From CAKSEI01 sp964403505 (GTDB taxonomy: Bacteria; Bacillota; Clostridia; Oscillospirales; CAG-272): a stretch of 64,000 bases of DNA. The DNA lies in contig CAYOFP010000007.1 in assembly GCA_964403505.1 (NCBI GenBank), positions 7,481 through 71,480 on the forward strand, read 5' to 3'. A program made the translations under genes and the position numbers. Numbering within the stretch: position 1 is the stretch's first letter; each line of letters begins with the position of its first letter. The notes beneath the pieces are model-generated. The model saw only the letters and a program-made list of their open reading frames with translations, did not search any database and was not told where the DNA came from. This document shows positions 49,836-59,243 of this stretch, piece by piece.

Positions 49836-51092
49836 ATGGCGGAGAAAAGAATATTGTTCGGTAAAAAGAGAAAAAGTGCCGCATCGGCGCCCGGTGTAAA
49901 TCGGTATTACCTTACCGTATCCGATTCATTCGGACGGGCAAAGTGGGTATTTGTATTTCTGCTTGCCTTGCTCGTGGCGTATACCGTGATATTCAACAGG
50001 GAGCAGATAACGGTAAATAATTTTAGATTTTTGTTAAAGCATTTTGATGTAAACTCTGTTGATTCCTCATCGAATTTTGATATATTAAAATATAATGATA
50101 ACGGTAATTACATCTTTGGATATTATAAGGATGATCTCGTTGTGGTGTCGTCGACCGGTGTGGATTTTTACGATATGCACGGTAATACTGTTCTGTCGAA
50201 GTCGCATTCCATGTCAAATCCTGCGCTTACTGTATCGGAGGATTATCTGTACGTTTATGACCTCGGAAATAATTCGTATTCTGTCTACAATTCATTTTCC
50301 TGTATTAAAAGCGCCACTACCGATCGCCCTGTGAATATGATAGCTGCCAGTGACACAGGCATATTTGCGCTGGTTACGAGCAGCGCCGAGTACCGAAGCG
50401 TGGTGCAGATATATGATAAAGGTTTTGATATGCTCTCGGAGGTATCGAAAAATAAGCTCGTCATAGATGTTTCCATATCGCCCGACGGGAAAAATTCGCT
50501 GATACTGTCGAGCGAAACAACGGATGAGGGCGACTTTTTCACAGAGGTGCTGATGTTACGGCCCGGCAAGTCCGAGCCCGTGTACACAGTGGAGTTTGAT
50601 GATTGTTTCCCGGTATCCTGTTCGGCGCTGTCTGGCGGAGGCGCAGGGGTGCTGTGCTCGGACAGATATATTGTTTTTGATTCTTCGGGTAATGTATTAA
50701 AAGAGTACGATTTTATCGGCAAGACTCCGACGACGTATGTTTCAGGCGGCGAATTTACCGTGCTGACATTCAATAAAAGCGTTATAGGTTATGACAGCAG
50801 TGCAGTCGTATTCGATAAAAACGGAGAGATAGTGAATGAAATAACGATCTCGGGTCAATGTAATAAATCCACTATTGAAAACGGCTATGTATATATATTG
50901 CTCACGGATATGATCGCCCGTGTGGACATGAGCGCAGGCGATGTGATGTATGAGAATACACAGAGCAATCCGATCGATTTTATGGTGCGGGGCGGAGATT
51001 CACTGCTTGTGTGTTACAGCGATCGTACCGCGGCGATGCCGTACTCGTTTGTGCCGAGTGATATGATTACCGAAACAGGAGAGAGTAAATGA
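49836..51092 (+). CDS. DUF5711 family membrane-anchored protein
   Basis: A 418-residue protein with one membrane segment at about 36-54 after a basic cytosolic head (KKRKSAAS), and an extracellular domain of about 350 residues made of repeating beta blades (YNDNGNYIFGYYKDDLVVVSS, TVSEDYLYVYDL, DVSISPDGKNSLILSS), probably a beta-propeller, as in DUF5711 proteins. Function unknown. AAAAGGAGGT precedes the ATG and the end overlaps cvpA by four bases. It opens the section of the operon that leads to the Clp unfoldase. Confidence 0.78.
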   Translation: MAEKRILFGKKRKSAASAPGVNRYYLTVSDSFGRAKWVFVFLLALLVAYTVIFNREQITVNNFRFLLKHFDVNSVDSSSNFDILKYNDNGNYIFGYYKDDLVVVSSTGVDFYDMHGNTVLSKSHSMSNPALTVSEDYLYVYDLGNNSYSVYNSFSCIKSATTDRPVNMIAASDTGIFALVTSSAEYRSVVQIYDKGFDMLSEVSKNKLVIDVSISPDGKNSLILSSETTDEGDFFTEVLMLRPGKSEPVYTVEFDDCFPVSCSALSGGGAGVLCSDRYIVFDSSGNVLKEYDFIGKTPTTYVSGGEFTVLTFNKSVIGYDSSAVVFDKNGEIVNEITISGQCNKSTIENGYVYILLTDMIARVDMSAGDVMYENTQSNPIDFMVRGGDSLLVCYSDRTAAMPYSFVPSDMITETGESK

Positions 51093-51823
51093 TACCGGCT
51101 TTTATTTTTGATATAGTTTTGTTTATAATTTTTGTAGGGATAGCTCTCAACGGGTATAGAAAGGGATTTGTAAAAAGCTTGTTGGGTCTCGCCTGTCTTC
51201 TTATCTCTGTTATATGTGCAGCGGTGTTTACTCCGTGCGTTTCCACGTGGCTAAATGATAATCATGTTGAGAAAGCAATCACTGAAACCGTCAGGACGAG
51301 CGTCTATTCCGCTCTTGAGGACTCCGATACCGACGGAAAAGCAGAGAAACTGTTTTCTGTAATTGATCAGTTTGTTTTTTCGGATAAAGATGAAGACATG
51401 ATAGCAGATTCGTATGCAAACGAAATATTGAATTCGGAAAACACTGAGAGTTCTGTCGATAAGATATGTTCTGAAATAGCACGGAGTATATCAAAGCCGT
51501 TGTGTAATTCGCTTGCATTCTTTTTGATATTCATAATTACAGGTATTGCGGTCAGGATCGCGGCGATTATACTCGATAAGGTATTCACATTACCCGTGTT
51601 AAAGCAGGCGAATAAGCTGTTAGGTCTTGTATTCGGTGTGATCTGTGCGGTCGTGACCATGATGATATTAGCGCGTGTATTTGTCTGTGTGCTCCCATGG
51701 CTGTCAAGCATGAGTGCAGGAAAAGTCGGTGAGAGGATCGTAGAGGATTCAGTCTTTCTTTCATTTTTTTGCAGATTCAATATATTCAGAGAGATCATAA
51801 AGGATATATCGGTGTTTTTATAA
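51089..51823 (+). CDS. CvpA family membrane protein
   Basis: A 244-residue protein with four hydrophobic segments in the CvpA pattern (FDIVLFIIFVGIALNGYRKGFVKSLLG at the start; LVFGVICAVVTMMILARVF later). An acidic soluble loop of about 60 residues separates helices 2 and 3. CvpA proteins were named from colicin V production and are linked to envelope stress, but their activity is unknown. ATGA overlap with the preceding gene. Confidence 0.83.
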   Translation: MIPAFIFDIVLFIIFVGIALNGYRKGFVKSLLGLACLLISVICAAVFTPCVSTWLNDNHVEKAITETVRTSVYSALEDSDTDGKAEKLFSVIDQFVFSDKDEDMIADSYANEILNSENTESSVDKICSEIARSISKPLCNSLAFFLIFIITGIAVRIAAIILDKVFTLPVLKQANKLLGLVFGVICAVVTMMILARVFVCVLPWLSSMSAGKVGERIVEDSVFLSFFCRFNIFREIIKDISVFL

Positions 51824-51837
51824 GGAGATAATCAGTA

Positions 51838-54129
51838 ATGGAACTGTGTGCAAGATGCCACCAAAGATATGCGGTCGTATATATACAGCGCATTGACAAT
51901 AATGAAACAAAAAGCGAGGGAATTTGCTTAAAATGCGCAAAGGAACTCGGCATAAAGCCCATTAATGATATGATGGATAAAATGGGTATAGACGAGGAGG
52001 CTCTCGAGCGCATCGACGATGAGATGGAGGGTCTCATCGCCGCAGGTGCAGAAGACGGAGAAGGGGATACCGAGGGCAAGGCGCCTGCCGTTGATTTCAG
52101 TAAGATATTCGGCGGCCTCGGTCATATGGGAGCACCGAAAGAAGAGCCCGAGACAAAGGGCAAGGACGAAAAAAAATCGGAAAAAAAGCCCAAAAAGAAG
52201 TTTTTGAATGAGTATTGTCTCGACCTGACTGCAAAGGCGGCAAGGGGCGAGATGGATGCAATCATCGGCAGAGAAAGGGAGCTTTCCCGCCTGATTCAGA
52301 TACTTTTGCGCCGTCAGAAGAATAACCCCTGTCTGATCGGCGAGCCAGGCGTAGGTAAGACTGCAATCGCCGAGGCGCTTGCGCAGAAGATCGTGCGCGG
52401 CGATGTCCCGTATAAGCTTCGGGATAAGGAGGTCCATCTGCTCGATCTTACCTCTATCGTTGCCGGAACACAGTTCCGCGGTCAGTTTGAGCAGAGGATA
52501 AAGGGACTGATCAACGAGTGCAAAAAGCTCGGTAATATCATTCTCGTTATAGATGAGGTGCACAGCATTGTCGGTGCAGGCGACGCCGAGGGAAGTATGA
52601 ATGCGGCGAATATCTTAAAGCCTGCGCTGTCCCGCGGAGAGATACAGCTGATCGGTGCAACTACCCTTACCGAGTACAGAAAATATATCGAGAAGGATTC
52701 AGCGCTCGAGCGCCGTTTTCAACCTATAATCATAGAAGAACCGTCGATCGAAGATTCGGTGAAGATGCTCACGGGCATTAAAGGGTATTATGAGTCGTAC
52801 CATGGCGTCAATATATCCGAGCAGACTGTGCGCCGTGCGGTGACTCTTTCCGAGCGGTACATCACAGACAGATTTTTGCCCGATAAAGCCATCGATCTGC
52901 TCGATGAGGCGAGCGCATATCTGTCTCTGAATTCGCCTGTCATCGAGAGGTATAATGAGATCGTTGACCGCCTTGCGGCAATCAGGCGTGACCGTGCGGC
53001 TCTTGAAGCGGATGATGATACAAAGGATTCCGAGCTCGAGGAGAAGTACCGTGCGCTTGCCGATGCAAAAGCAGAGGAGATGCGCTTGGAAGAGGAAAAG
53101 CAACAGCTCGAGAGCGAGAAAGCTCACGTGATGCTCTCTGATGAGGATCTCGCACGTGTGATAGAGATATGGACAGGCATACCTGCCTCAAATATAACAG
53201 AGCATGAATTTGAAAAAATAGATAAGCTTTCGGGTAAGCTAAAGGAGCGGATCATCGGACAGGACGATGCCATAGAGGTCCTTGTAAAAGCGATCAAGAG
53301 AAACAGGGCAGGGGTGTCTTATAAAAAGAAGCCTGCATCGTTTATTTTTGCGGGACCTACGGGCGTCGGTAAGACCGAGCTTGTCAAAACACTCGCAAAC
53401 GAGCTTTTTGATTCTCCCGAGACGCTCATACGTCTTGATATGTCGGAATTTATGGAGAAGCACTCCGTTTCGCGTATCATCGGTTCTCCCCCCGGATATG
53501 TCGGATATGACGATGCCGGTCAGCTGACCGAGAAGATACGCCGCAAGCCATACTCAGTCATCCTGTTTGACGAGATAGAGAAGGCACATGCCGATGTCAT
53601 GAATATCCTCCTGCAGATACTCGATGACGGCAGAATAACCGACTCTCACGGTAAGACCGTGAATTTCGAGAATACCGTTATCATAATGACGACAAACGCA
53701 GGCTCTCAGGGGAATTCTAACTCTGCCGGTTTTTCCGATTCGCTTTCCTTTGCGACATCCGACCGCACGATGAAGGCGCTGAACGAATTTTTGCGTCCCG
53801 AGTTCTTAAACCGTGTCGATGCGATCATTACATTCAATCACCTGAGTGAGGATGATTTTGTGAAGATAGCATATCTTATGCTTGGCGATTTCAGAGATAC
53901 GCTTGCCGATAAGGGTATCAAGGTAAGCTATACCGATTCCGCCGTGCGGTATATTGCGAAAAAAGCATACAGCGTAAAGTACGGTGCGCGTAATATGCGC
54001 CGCTTTATCCAGACAGAGGTCGAGGACGAGGTTGCAAATGTCATCATTTCCAGCCATGGCGGACTTCTTTCGGCAGTAAGCATAGATCACGACAAGGATA
54101 ATGACAAATTGGAGATAAGCTGCATTTAA
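51838..54129 (+). CDS. ClpE-like AAA+ unfoldase with N-terminal zinc finger
   Basis: A 763-residue Clp/Hsp100 ATPase. The N-terminus is a zinc finger with Cys4, Cys7, Cys30 and Cys33 (as in ClpE) instead of the double Clp_N repeat; a low-complexity Asp/Glu/Lys linker follows (about 75-120). AAA-1 has GEPGVGKT (about 165) and VIDEVHSIVG; a coiled-coil middle region spans about 390-430; AAA-2 has GPTGVGKTE (about 505) and LFDEIEKAH. A tripeptide AGF in NSAGFSDS sits where ClpC/ClpE carry the [I/V]GF loop that docks ClpP, so it may feed ClpP, though the first residue is unusual. Its TAA overlaps the ATG of the next gene (TAATG), implying strict translational coupling. Confidence 0.92.
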   Translation: MELCARCHQRYAVVYIQRIDNNETKSEGICLKCAKELGIKPINDMMDKMGIDEEALERIDDEMEGLIAAGAEDGEGDTEGKAPAVDFSKIFGGLGHMGAPKEEPETKGKDEKKSEKKPKKKFLNEYCLDLTAKAARGEMDAIIGRERELSRLIQILLRRQKNNPCLIGEPGVGKTAIAEALAQKIVRGDVPYKLRDKEVHLLDLTSIVAGTQFRGQFEQRIKGLINECKKLGNIILVIDEVHSIVGAGDAEGSMNAANILKPALSRGEIQLIGATTLTEYRKYIEKDSALERRFQPIIIEEPSIEDSVKMLTGIKGYYESYHGVNISEQTVRRAVTLSERYITDRFLPDKAIDLLDEASAYLSLNSPVIERYNEIVDRLAAIRRDRAALEADDDTKDSELEEKYRALADAKAEEMRLEEEKQQLESEKAHVMLSDEDLARVIEIWTGIPASNITEHEFEKIDKLSGKLKERIIGQDDAIEVLVKAIKRNRAGVSYKKKPASFIFAGPTGVGKTELVKTLANELFDSPETLIRLDMSEFMEKHSVSRIIGSPPGYVGYDDAGQLTEKIRRKPYSVILFDEIEKAHADVMNILLQILDDGRITDSHGKTVNFENTVIIMTTNAGSQGNSNSAGFSDSLSFATSDRTMKALNEFLRPEFLNRVDAIITFNHLSEDDFVKIAYLMLGDFRDTLADKGIKVSYTDSAVRYIAKKAYSVKYGARNMRRFIQTEVEDEVANVIISSHGGLLSAVSIDHDKDNDKLEISCI

Positions 54130-57100
54130 TGAAGAAATGGTATGATGCCTCAAGGGATTCTGTCCTTTTTGAGCTTCAAAGCAATGCAAATACCGGACTT
54201 TCAAGAGACGAGGCAAAAAAGCGTCTCAGGAAAAACGGAATCAACAGAATATATCCCGTTCCGAAGGGGCATTTCCGAGAGTATCTTTTGCATATACTGA
54301 CGGATTTTACCTCGATTATTCTGATGATATCTGCTATTGTATGTGTGATATTCCGTCACGATGTATCGGCTTTTGTTATCGCCTTGACTGTTTTTGTGAG
54401 CTACGCACTTTGCGCAGTAGTTTATCTGCGCGCACAAAAGGTTCTTGACAATATGGGCAAGTTTGCACTACCTGTGGCGAAGGTGCTCCGTGATGCGAGG
54501 CTGTATCTGGCACGTTCGGAGCAGGTAGTGGCAGGAGACGTGATCTATTTATGCACGGGCGACGTCGTGCCGTGCGACTGCCGCCTGCTTGAGTCGAGCG
54601 AGCTTGCTGTTAATGAGAATGTGCTCCATCCCGGTGCGGTATGCGTACAGAAGGATGCTGATTTTCTTCCGACAGAGCTTCTCGATGAGCGTGAGCAGAT
54701 GAATATGCTCTTCGCCGGAACATACATAGTTAACGGGACATGTAAGGCGGTCGCATGCGTTACCGGCTCTGATACACTTCTGCGTAAGAAACGCCTCTCG
54801 AAGCCGCTTGTGTCGCACGATAATCTGCTTATCCTTGATAAAATTCGGAGATTTTGCGGTGTTTTCAGCATCGCTATGTTGTCGCTTGTCACCGTATTTG
54901 TCATACTTTCCCTTTTTATCGGATTCGGTGATCTGTTTGACACCCTGCTTTCCGGATTGTCTCTTGCCGTTGCTTCGATGGCAGAGATGTATGTTGCATT
55001 TTGTTATATTGTGATCGCATGCGGCGTATTCAGGTCGCTTCGTCAGTATAAGGATGTAAATGCCGGCGCACTGATCAAGAACTCGTCCGAGCTTGACCTC
55101 ATAAGCCGTATAAGCTGTATCGCCGCGCCTCGCGACGGGTGCTTTGTTCTTGGAGATTTTGAGATAGAGCAGATAAATTGCGATGATATTATGCACGGCG
55201 TAAAAGATGAAGATTTCATCGAAAAATGTAAGGATATTTTGGAACTGGCGGTAGTTTCCACGGGACTTTTCGGTTCAAAAAATCTTGTTGAAATAAATAA
55301 AGCAGGAAAGAATGCATTTTCAAGCGAGGAAGATGCGATCATCAACTGTGCAAGGGAACATGCGATCTATAACTATAATCTCGATAAGCAATATACATTG
55401 ATCGAGCATATGCCGCAGGACTCTGAAAATCTGTTTGATACCTCGCTTGTCGCTTCCGGGTCAGGTTTGATTGCCGTCGTACGCGGAAATGCGACCCGGC
55501 TTATCTATCAATGCTCGCACAGACGCCTGAACGGAGAGGTGTATGCGATGTCGAATTCCGAGACGAGCGAGCTTTTGCTGGCGGCGAATCGCATGGCGAT
55601 CGGCGGATACCGTGTGTGCGCTATAGCCACGAGGGAAACGACTGCGACAGATTTGTCGCATATATCAAAATTACAGCGCAGACTTACCTTTGAGGGCTTT
55701 ATAGCGTTCAGGGAGACATTGTTGCCCGATGCTGCAAAGAACATAAAGCAATGTGAGCAGGCAGGAATTAAGGTAATAATGTTTGCAAACGGAGAAAATG
55801 AAAATGACAGATTCACCGCACGCTCTCTCGGTGTTATTAAAAACGATGAGGAGATAATCACATCTGACGTATTTCGTGATATGTCAGACGGTGTATTTGT
55901 TGCCAATGCGAGACGGTATTCGCTGTATCAGAGATTTACGCCAGACGATAAGAGGAGACTCGTGAATCTGTTGCGATCGGCGGGAGAGACTGTTGCTTTT
56001 CTCGGATCCGAGATCGGCGAGAGTGCGGCAATGTGCGATGCCGATATCGCATACTGTCAGTCCATCACTCTTTCCGCCCGCGCAGACAGAGGCGGTGTTG
56101 ATACCCTGAACCGGAATGTTCCGATCTGGGTGTCGGATTCGGCGCAGAGTAACGGCAGGGGATGCGATGCGCTGAAAATAGATACTGATGTAATCGTTTC
56201 CATAGCGGATAAAAACGGAAACGGCGGAATTAACGCTATAATAAAATCTATTAAAAGTGCCAAAAGCATATATACAAATATCCTTCATATGCTGGCGTAT
56301 CTTCTCACATCGCAGATAGCACGACTTTTCCTCGTAATGCTTACGATATTCACAAAAATAAGTGCGATAACGCCGGTACAGCTTATTATAAGCGGTCTGA
56401 TCGTAGATCTCGCCGCAGTGATAATATATGCTTTTGATCATCATGACGATTTTGTTTTAGGCGAGAAGAACGATATCGAGTCGAAGTTCAGGATACCTGT
56501 ATCGACCTTCCGAACGTATATCATTTCAGCGTTCGTTTTTTCGGTGCTGATGTGCGCTTTTTCGGTGCTTTTCTCCCTGCTTCCGATCGGTATCGGTGCA
56601 GAGGGAGTCTCTAGCATTATGTTCATATCTCTCGTTCTGTCTCAGCTTGTGCTCATTGATCGGTATAGCTTAGATATTGGAAAGACACGCACTAAAAAAG
56701 GTGTGAATAATGCATATATAGTGATGTGTACGATGGTTATGGCTTTTCTTCTCTTAATCATCTTCGTTCCCGATTACGGTAAGTATTTCAATGTCTTTTT
56801 TACAAGATCGTGGCATTTTGCACTGTCGTTGATTTTGCCGATACTTCTTTTTGCCGGGTTCGAGATTTATGAGGCGTATATCCGCCATGAGGCTAAGAGA
56901 GCCGAGATAAAGCGTCTCAAGGAGCTTGGCAGAGATACGTCAGAATTTGAGCGTAAACGCAAAAAGAAAAAGAACGTTTTGCTGCAGACGTTTGATGACG
57001 GTTCGACCGTCGAGCAGGTCGATCCTGATTACTCGGTAATAGACGGTCTGAGCGAAGACGGTGATGTTTTGAGCCGCACGGACTCTTTTGCTATGACCGA

Positions 57101-57353
57101 AAAAATGAGAGAGTTAGTCTTTTTGTCGGCGAAATGTGCCTTGTGCGATTGGAATCCGGCAGGCTTTGACGATATCGGCGATCATTATGATACCGTATCG
57201 GAAATGATCGCTTCTTCGATAAACAGTGAATCGTCGCAGGAGATCATTGCATCGGTTCTGATAACCGTTCTCGGTGCGCAGAACTTGCTTTCCGTCGATT
57301 TTGACTCGTGCTTAAAATGCGCCGAAAGTATTAAAGAATATATGAAAATATAA
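54129..57353 (+). CDS. Catalytically dead P-type ATPase homologue (pseudo-P-ATPase)
   Basis: A 1074-residue protein with the whole plan of a P2-type cation ATPase: N-terminal LSRDEAKKRLRKNGIN domain, four helices, actuator domain, P/N domains, six further helices. Every catalytic motif is changed. The phosphorylation motif DKTGT reads PRDGC (Pro334 replaces Asp); the actuator TGES reads LHPG (166-169); TGDGVND reads LGSEIGE (625-631); the helix-4 PEGL reads AEMY (285-288); the DPPR/MITGD regions read RETLLP and MFANG. Neighbouring fold positions (VRGNATRLIYQCS for KGAPE, CDADIAYC for ADIGIAMG) still align. The frame is unbroken and long, so this is not decay by frameshift. About 150 residues extend beyond the last helix, highly charged then helical. 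Coupled to the ClpE-like gene by TAATG overlap. Role unknown; a regulator, scaffold or receptor is more likely than a pump. Confidence 0.85.
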   Translation: MKKWYDASRDSVLFELQSNANTGLSRDEAKKRLRKNGINRIYPVPKGHFREYLLHILTDFTSIILMISAIVCVIFRHDVSAFVIALTVFVSYALCAVVYLRAQKVLDNMGKFALPVAKVLRDARLYLARSEQVVAGDVIYLCTGDVVPCDCRLLESSELAVNENVLHPGAVCVQKDADFLPTELLDEREQMNMLFAGTYIVNGTCKAVACVTGSDTLLRKKRLSKPLVSHDNLLILDKIRRFCGVFSIAMLSLVTVFVILSLFIGFGDLFDTLLSGLSLAVASMAEMYVAFCYIVIACGVFRSLRQYKDVNAGALIKNSSELDLISRISCIAAPRDGCFVLGDFEIEQINCDDIMHGVKDEDFIEKCKDILELAVVSTGLFGSKNLVEINKAGKNAFSSEEDAIINCAREHAIYNYNLDKQYTLIEHMPQDSENLFDTSLVASGSGLIAVVRGNATRLIYQCSHRRLNGEVYAMSNSETSELLLAANRMAIGGYRVCAIATRETTATDLSHISKLQRRLTFEGFIAFRETLLPDAAKNIKQCEQAGIKVIMFANGENENDRFTARSLGVIKNDEEIITSDVFRDMSDGVFVANARRYSLYQRFTPDDKRRLVNLLRSAGETVAFLGSEIGESAAMCDADIAYCQSITLSARADRGGVDTLNRNVPIWVSDSAQSNGRGCDALKIDTDVIVSIADKNGNGGINAIIKSIKSAKSIYTNILHMLAYLLTSQIARLFLVMLTIFTKISAITPVQLIISGLIVDLAAVIIYAFDHHDDFVLGEKNDIESKFRIPVSTFRTYIISAFVFSVLMCAFSVLFSLLPIGIGAEGVSSIMFISLVLSQLVLIDRYSLDIGKTRTKKGVNNAYIVMCTMVMAFLLLIIFVPDYGKYFNVFFTRSWHFALSLILPILLFAGFEIYEAYIRHEAKRAEIKRLKELGRDTSEFERKRKKKKNVLLQTFDDGSTVEQVDPDYSVIDGLSEDGDVLSRTDSFAMTEKMRELVFLSAKCALCDWNPAGFDDIGDHYDTVSEMIASSINSESSQEIIASVLITVLGAQNLLSVDFDSCLKCAESIKEYMKI

Positions 57354-57388
57354 AAATGATGTCAGTGCTTTGCACTGACATCATTTTT
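57352..57388 (+). terminator. Bidirectional terminator between pseudo-P-ATPase and mrp
   Basis: AAAAATGATGTCAGTGC pairs perfectly with GCACTGACATCATTTTT around TTT; it serves the convergent genes on both strands. Confidence 0.95.
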
Positions 57389-58232
57389 ATTTTGTTCTGT
57401 TTTCGATTACCTTAAGCGCTGTATCGAGATAGTTGTTATCCATTAGCTCGAGAGCACCCTTATCGCAGAGTGCGGCGAGTTTCGGATCGATCGGGATCTG
57501 TGCAAGCAGATCGATGTTGTGTTTTGCGCAAACTTCCTCTATCTTGCTTTCGCCGAATACATTGATCTTCTTTCCGCAGTCCGGACATTCGATATAACTA
57601 TAATTTTCTACAATGCCGAGTACGGGTATCTTCATCAGATTTGCCATGTTGACCGCCTTCTCGACTATCATTGATACAAGCTCCTGCGGGCTGGTCACGA
57701 TGATGATGCCGTCAAGGGGAAGGGATTGAAATACCGTGAGCGGCACATCGCCCGTTCCGGGGGGCATATCGACAAACATATAGTCTACATCGCCCCACGC
57801 CGTGTCGGTCCAGAATTGCGTGACCGTACCTGCGATGACCGGACCTCTCCATACGACCGGTGCTGTCTCGTCCTGCAATAACAGGTTGATCGACATTACC
57901 TTTATGCCGGTCGTGGTCTGCGCCGGTATCATTCCGTCGTCGTTGCCCATGATTTTTTCCTTGAGCTTAAAGATTTTCGGGATCGACGGACCTGTGATAT
58001 CTGCATCAAGTATCGCTGTTTTGTAGTCGTTTCTCTGAGAGAGCACGGAGAGCATGGATGTCACCAGCGACTTGCCGACGCCGCCTTTGCCGCTGACGAT
58101 GCCGATGACTTTTTTTACATTGCTTGCGGCATTCTGTGGTTTAATAAGGCTCTCGCTTTCACGCGACGAGCAGTTGGCACCGCACGACGAGCAGTCGTGA
58201 GTGCAGTTTTCATTATTGATTTCATCTGCCAT
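57387..58232 (-). CDS. Mrp/NBP35-family Fe-S cluster carrier ATPase
   Basis: A 281-residue deviant Walker A ATPase that binds and delivers Fe-S clusters. The N-terminus has a cysteine group C10, C14, C17, C21 like eukaryotic Nbp35; then KGGVGKS (signature lysine), DADITGPSIP, DMPPGTGD and the central CPDC motif that bridges a cluster in the dimer. Adjacent, divergent, to an Fe-S-rich hydrogenase operon, which fits a cluster-supply role, but that is inference. GAGGTGA precedes the ATG. Confidence 0.92.
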   Translation of the reverse strand: MADEINNENCTHDCSSCGANCSSRESESLIKPQNAASNVKKVIGIVSGKGGVGKSLVTSMLSVLSQRNDYKTAILDADITGPSIPKIFKLKEKIMGNDDGMIPAQTTTGIKVMSINLLLQDETAPVVWRGPVIAGTVTQFWTDTAWGDVDYMFVDMPPGTGDVPLTVFQSLPLDGIIIVTSPQELVSMIVEKAVNMANLMKIPVLGIVENYSYIECPDCGKKINVFGESKIEEVCAKHNIDLLAQIPIDPKLAALCDKGALELMDNNYLDTALKVIENRTK

Positions 58233-58254
58233 TTGTTTTCACCTCTTTCTAATT

Positions 58255-58282
58255 ATTATACACATATTTCCGCATTTTTCAA
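58255..58282 (-). promoter_or_regulatory. Minus-strand promoter of the Mrp gene
   Basis: TTGAAA (58282-58277), 16-base spacer, TATAAT (58260-58255), 22 bases before the ATG. Confidence 0.72.
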
Positions 58283-58393
58283 GTCAAAAAAGAAAAAAGA
58301 GAAATTTATCCATACGAAGGCAGAAAATAATCATTTTTTGCCGTATTTTGAAATATTTTTTTGTAAAAAGGGATAGAAATTTATTTGAATGTA

Positions 58394-58402
58394 TGATATA
58401 AT
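58394..58402 (+). promoter_or_regulatory. Extended -10 promoter of the hydrogenase-related operon
   Basis: TGA-TATAAT (58394-58402) is an extended -10; no -35 was found at 17 bases. It is 42 bases before the first gene at 58444. Confidence 0.5.
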
Positions 58403-58443
58403 ATAAAAGCATATTTATGTATATTAGTAGGGAGGCGTTTGCG

Positions 58444-58809
58444 ATGAAAATATCTACTGTTGCGGAGCTGCTTGATGCGAAGGTCGTATATGGCGAATCC
58501 AATCTTGATAATGAGGTTCATTCGGCTTGCGGATGCGACATGATGAGTGATGTTCTTGCATTTGTAAAGGATCAGGCAGTGCTATTGACAGGTCTATGTA
58601 ATCAGCAGGTCATACGTACGGCTCAGATGATGGATATGCGGTGCATCGTATTCGTGCGCGGGAAACAGCCCACGCCGGAAATGATCGAGCTTGCCGAAGA
58701 TGCGGATATCGCAGTTCTCACGACAAATATGCGTATGTATGCTGCGTGCGGTATACTGTACTTCAACGGGCTTCGCGGCTCGAACCAGCTTGTGGAAGGT
58801 GATCTCTGA
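58444..58809 (+). CDS. DRTGG-domain protein
   Basis: A 121-residue single-domain protein: KISTVAELLDAKVVYGESNLDNEVHSACGCDMMSDVLAFV, then VFVRGKQPTPEMIELAEDADIAVLTTNMRMYAACGIL, the DRTGG fold pattern that is common next to [FeFe]-hydrogenase and CBS-PPase genes. Its ligand is unknown; regulatory nucleotide sensing is a usual guess. GGGAGGC lies seven bases before the ATG. Its stop overlaps the next ATG by one base (TGATG). Confidence 0.82.
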   Translation: MKISTVAELLDAKVVYGESNLDNEVHSACGCDMMSDVLAFVKDQAVLLTGLCNQQVIRTAQMMDMRCIVFVRGKQPTPEMIELAEDADIAVLTTNMRMYAACGILYFNGLRGSNQLVEGDL

Positions 58810-59231
58810 TGTCGGAGGCAGTAAAGTTCCACTTTGACGTGGACGGAGATAACTTTGCATCTGCAGGAGAAGCGTCCGTGCAGATAAAAAAGCTGCTGCG
58901 TCAGCTTGCCCTATCGCCCGATGTGATACGCAGAGTATCGATCGCCATGTATGAGGGTGAGATAAATATGGTCATTCACGCAAACGGCGGCACTGCAGAT
59001 ATCAGCGTGGAAGAGGATAAAATAGTAATCGTTTTAAAGGATTCGGGTCCCGGTATCAAGGATATCGACCTTGCGATGCAGGCGGGGTATTCTACCGCAC
59101 CGGATAATGTCCGTTCGCTCGGATTCGGAGCCGGTATGGGACTGCCGAATATGAAGCGATATACGGATGATATGCAAATTGACTCTACCCTCGGAGTGGG
59201 TACGACTGTTACTATGACTGTAAACCTGTAA
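58809..59231 (+). CDS. RsbW-like anti-sigma/serine kinase ATPase domain protein
   Basis: A 140-residue stand-alone GHKL ATPase. The N box is YEGEINMVIHANGG, G1 DSGPGIKD, G2 GFGAGMGLPNMKRY and the final GVGTTVTMTV; these match the SpoIIAB/RsbW group. In hydrogenase operons such proteins are thought to act with the DRTGG and PHP proteins in signal transduction, but no partner sigma or anti-anti-sigma factor is encoded here. Confidence 0.85.
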   Translation: MSEAVKFHFDVDGDNFASAGEASVQIKKLLRQLALSPDVIRRVSIAMYEGEINMVIHANGGTADISVEEDKIVIVLKDSGPGIKDIDLAMQAGYSTAPDNVRSLGFGAGMGLPNMKRYTDDMQIDSTLGVGTTVTMTVNL

Positions 59232-59243
59232 AAGAGGTGTGAT

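Noticed and set aside
54129..57353. Treating the P-type ATPase homologue as an active cation pump or as a frameshifted pseudogene
   Set aside because: All catalytic motifs are substituted, so pumping is not supported; yet the frame is open for 1074 codons with conserved fold, so simple decay is not supported either.
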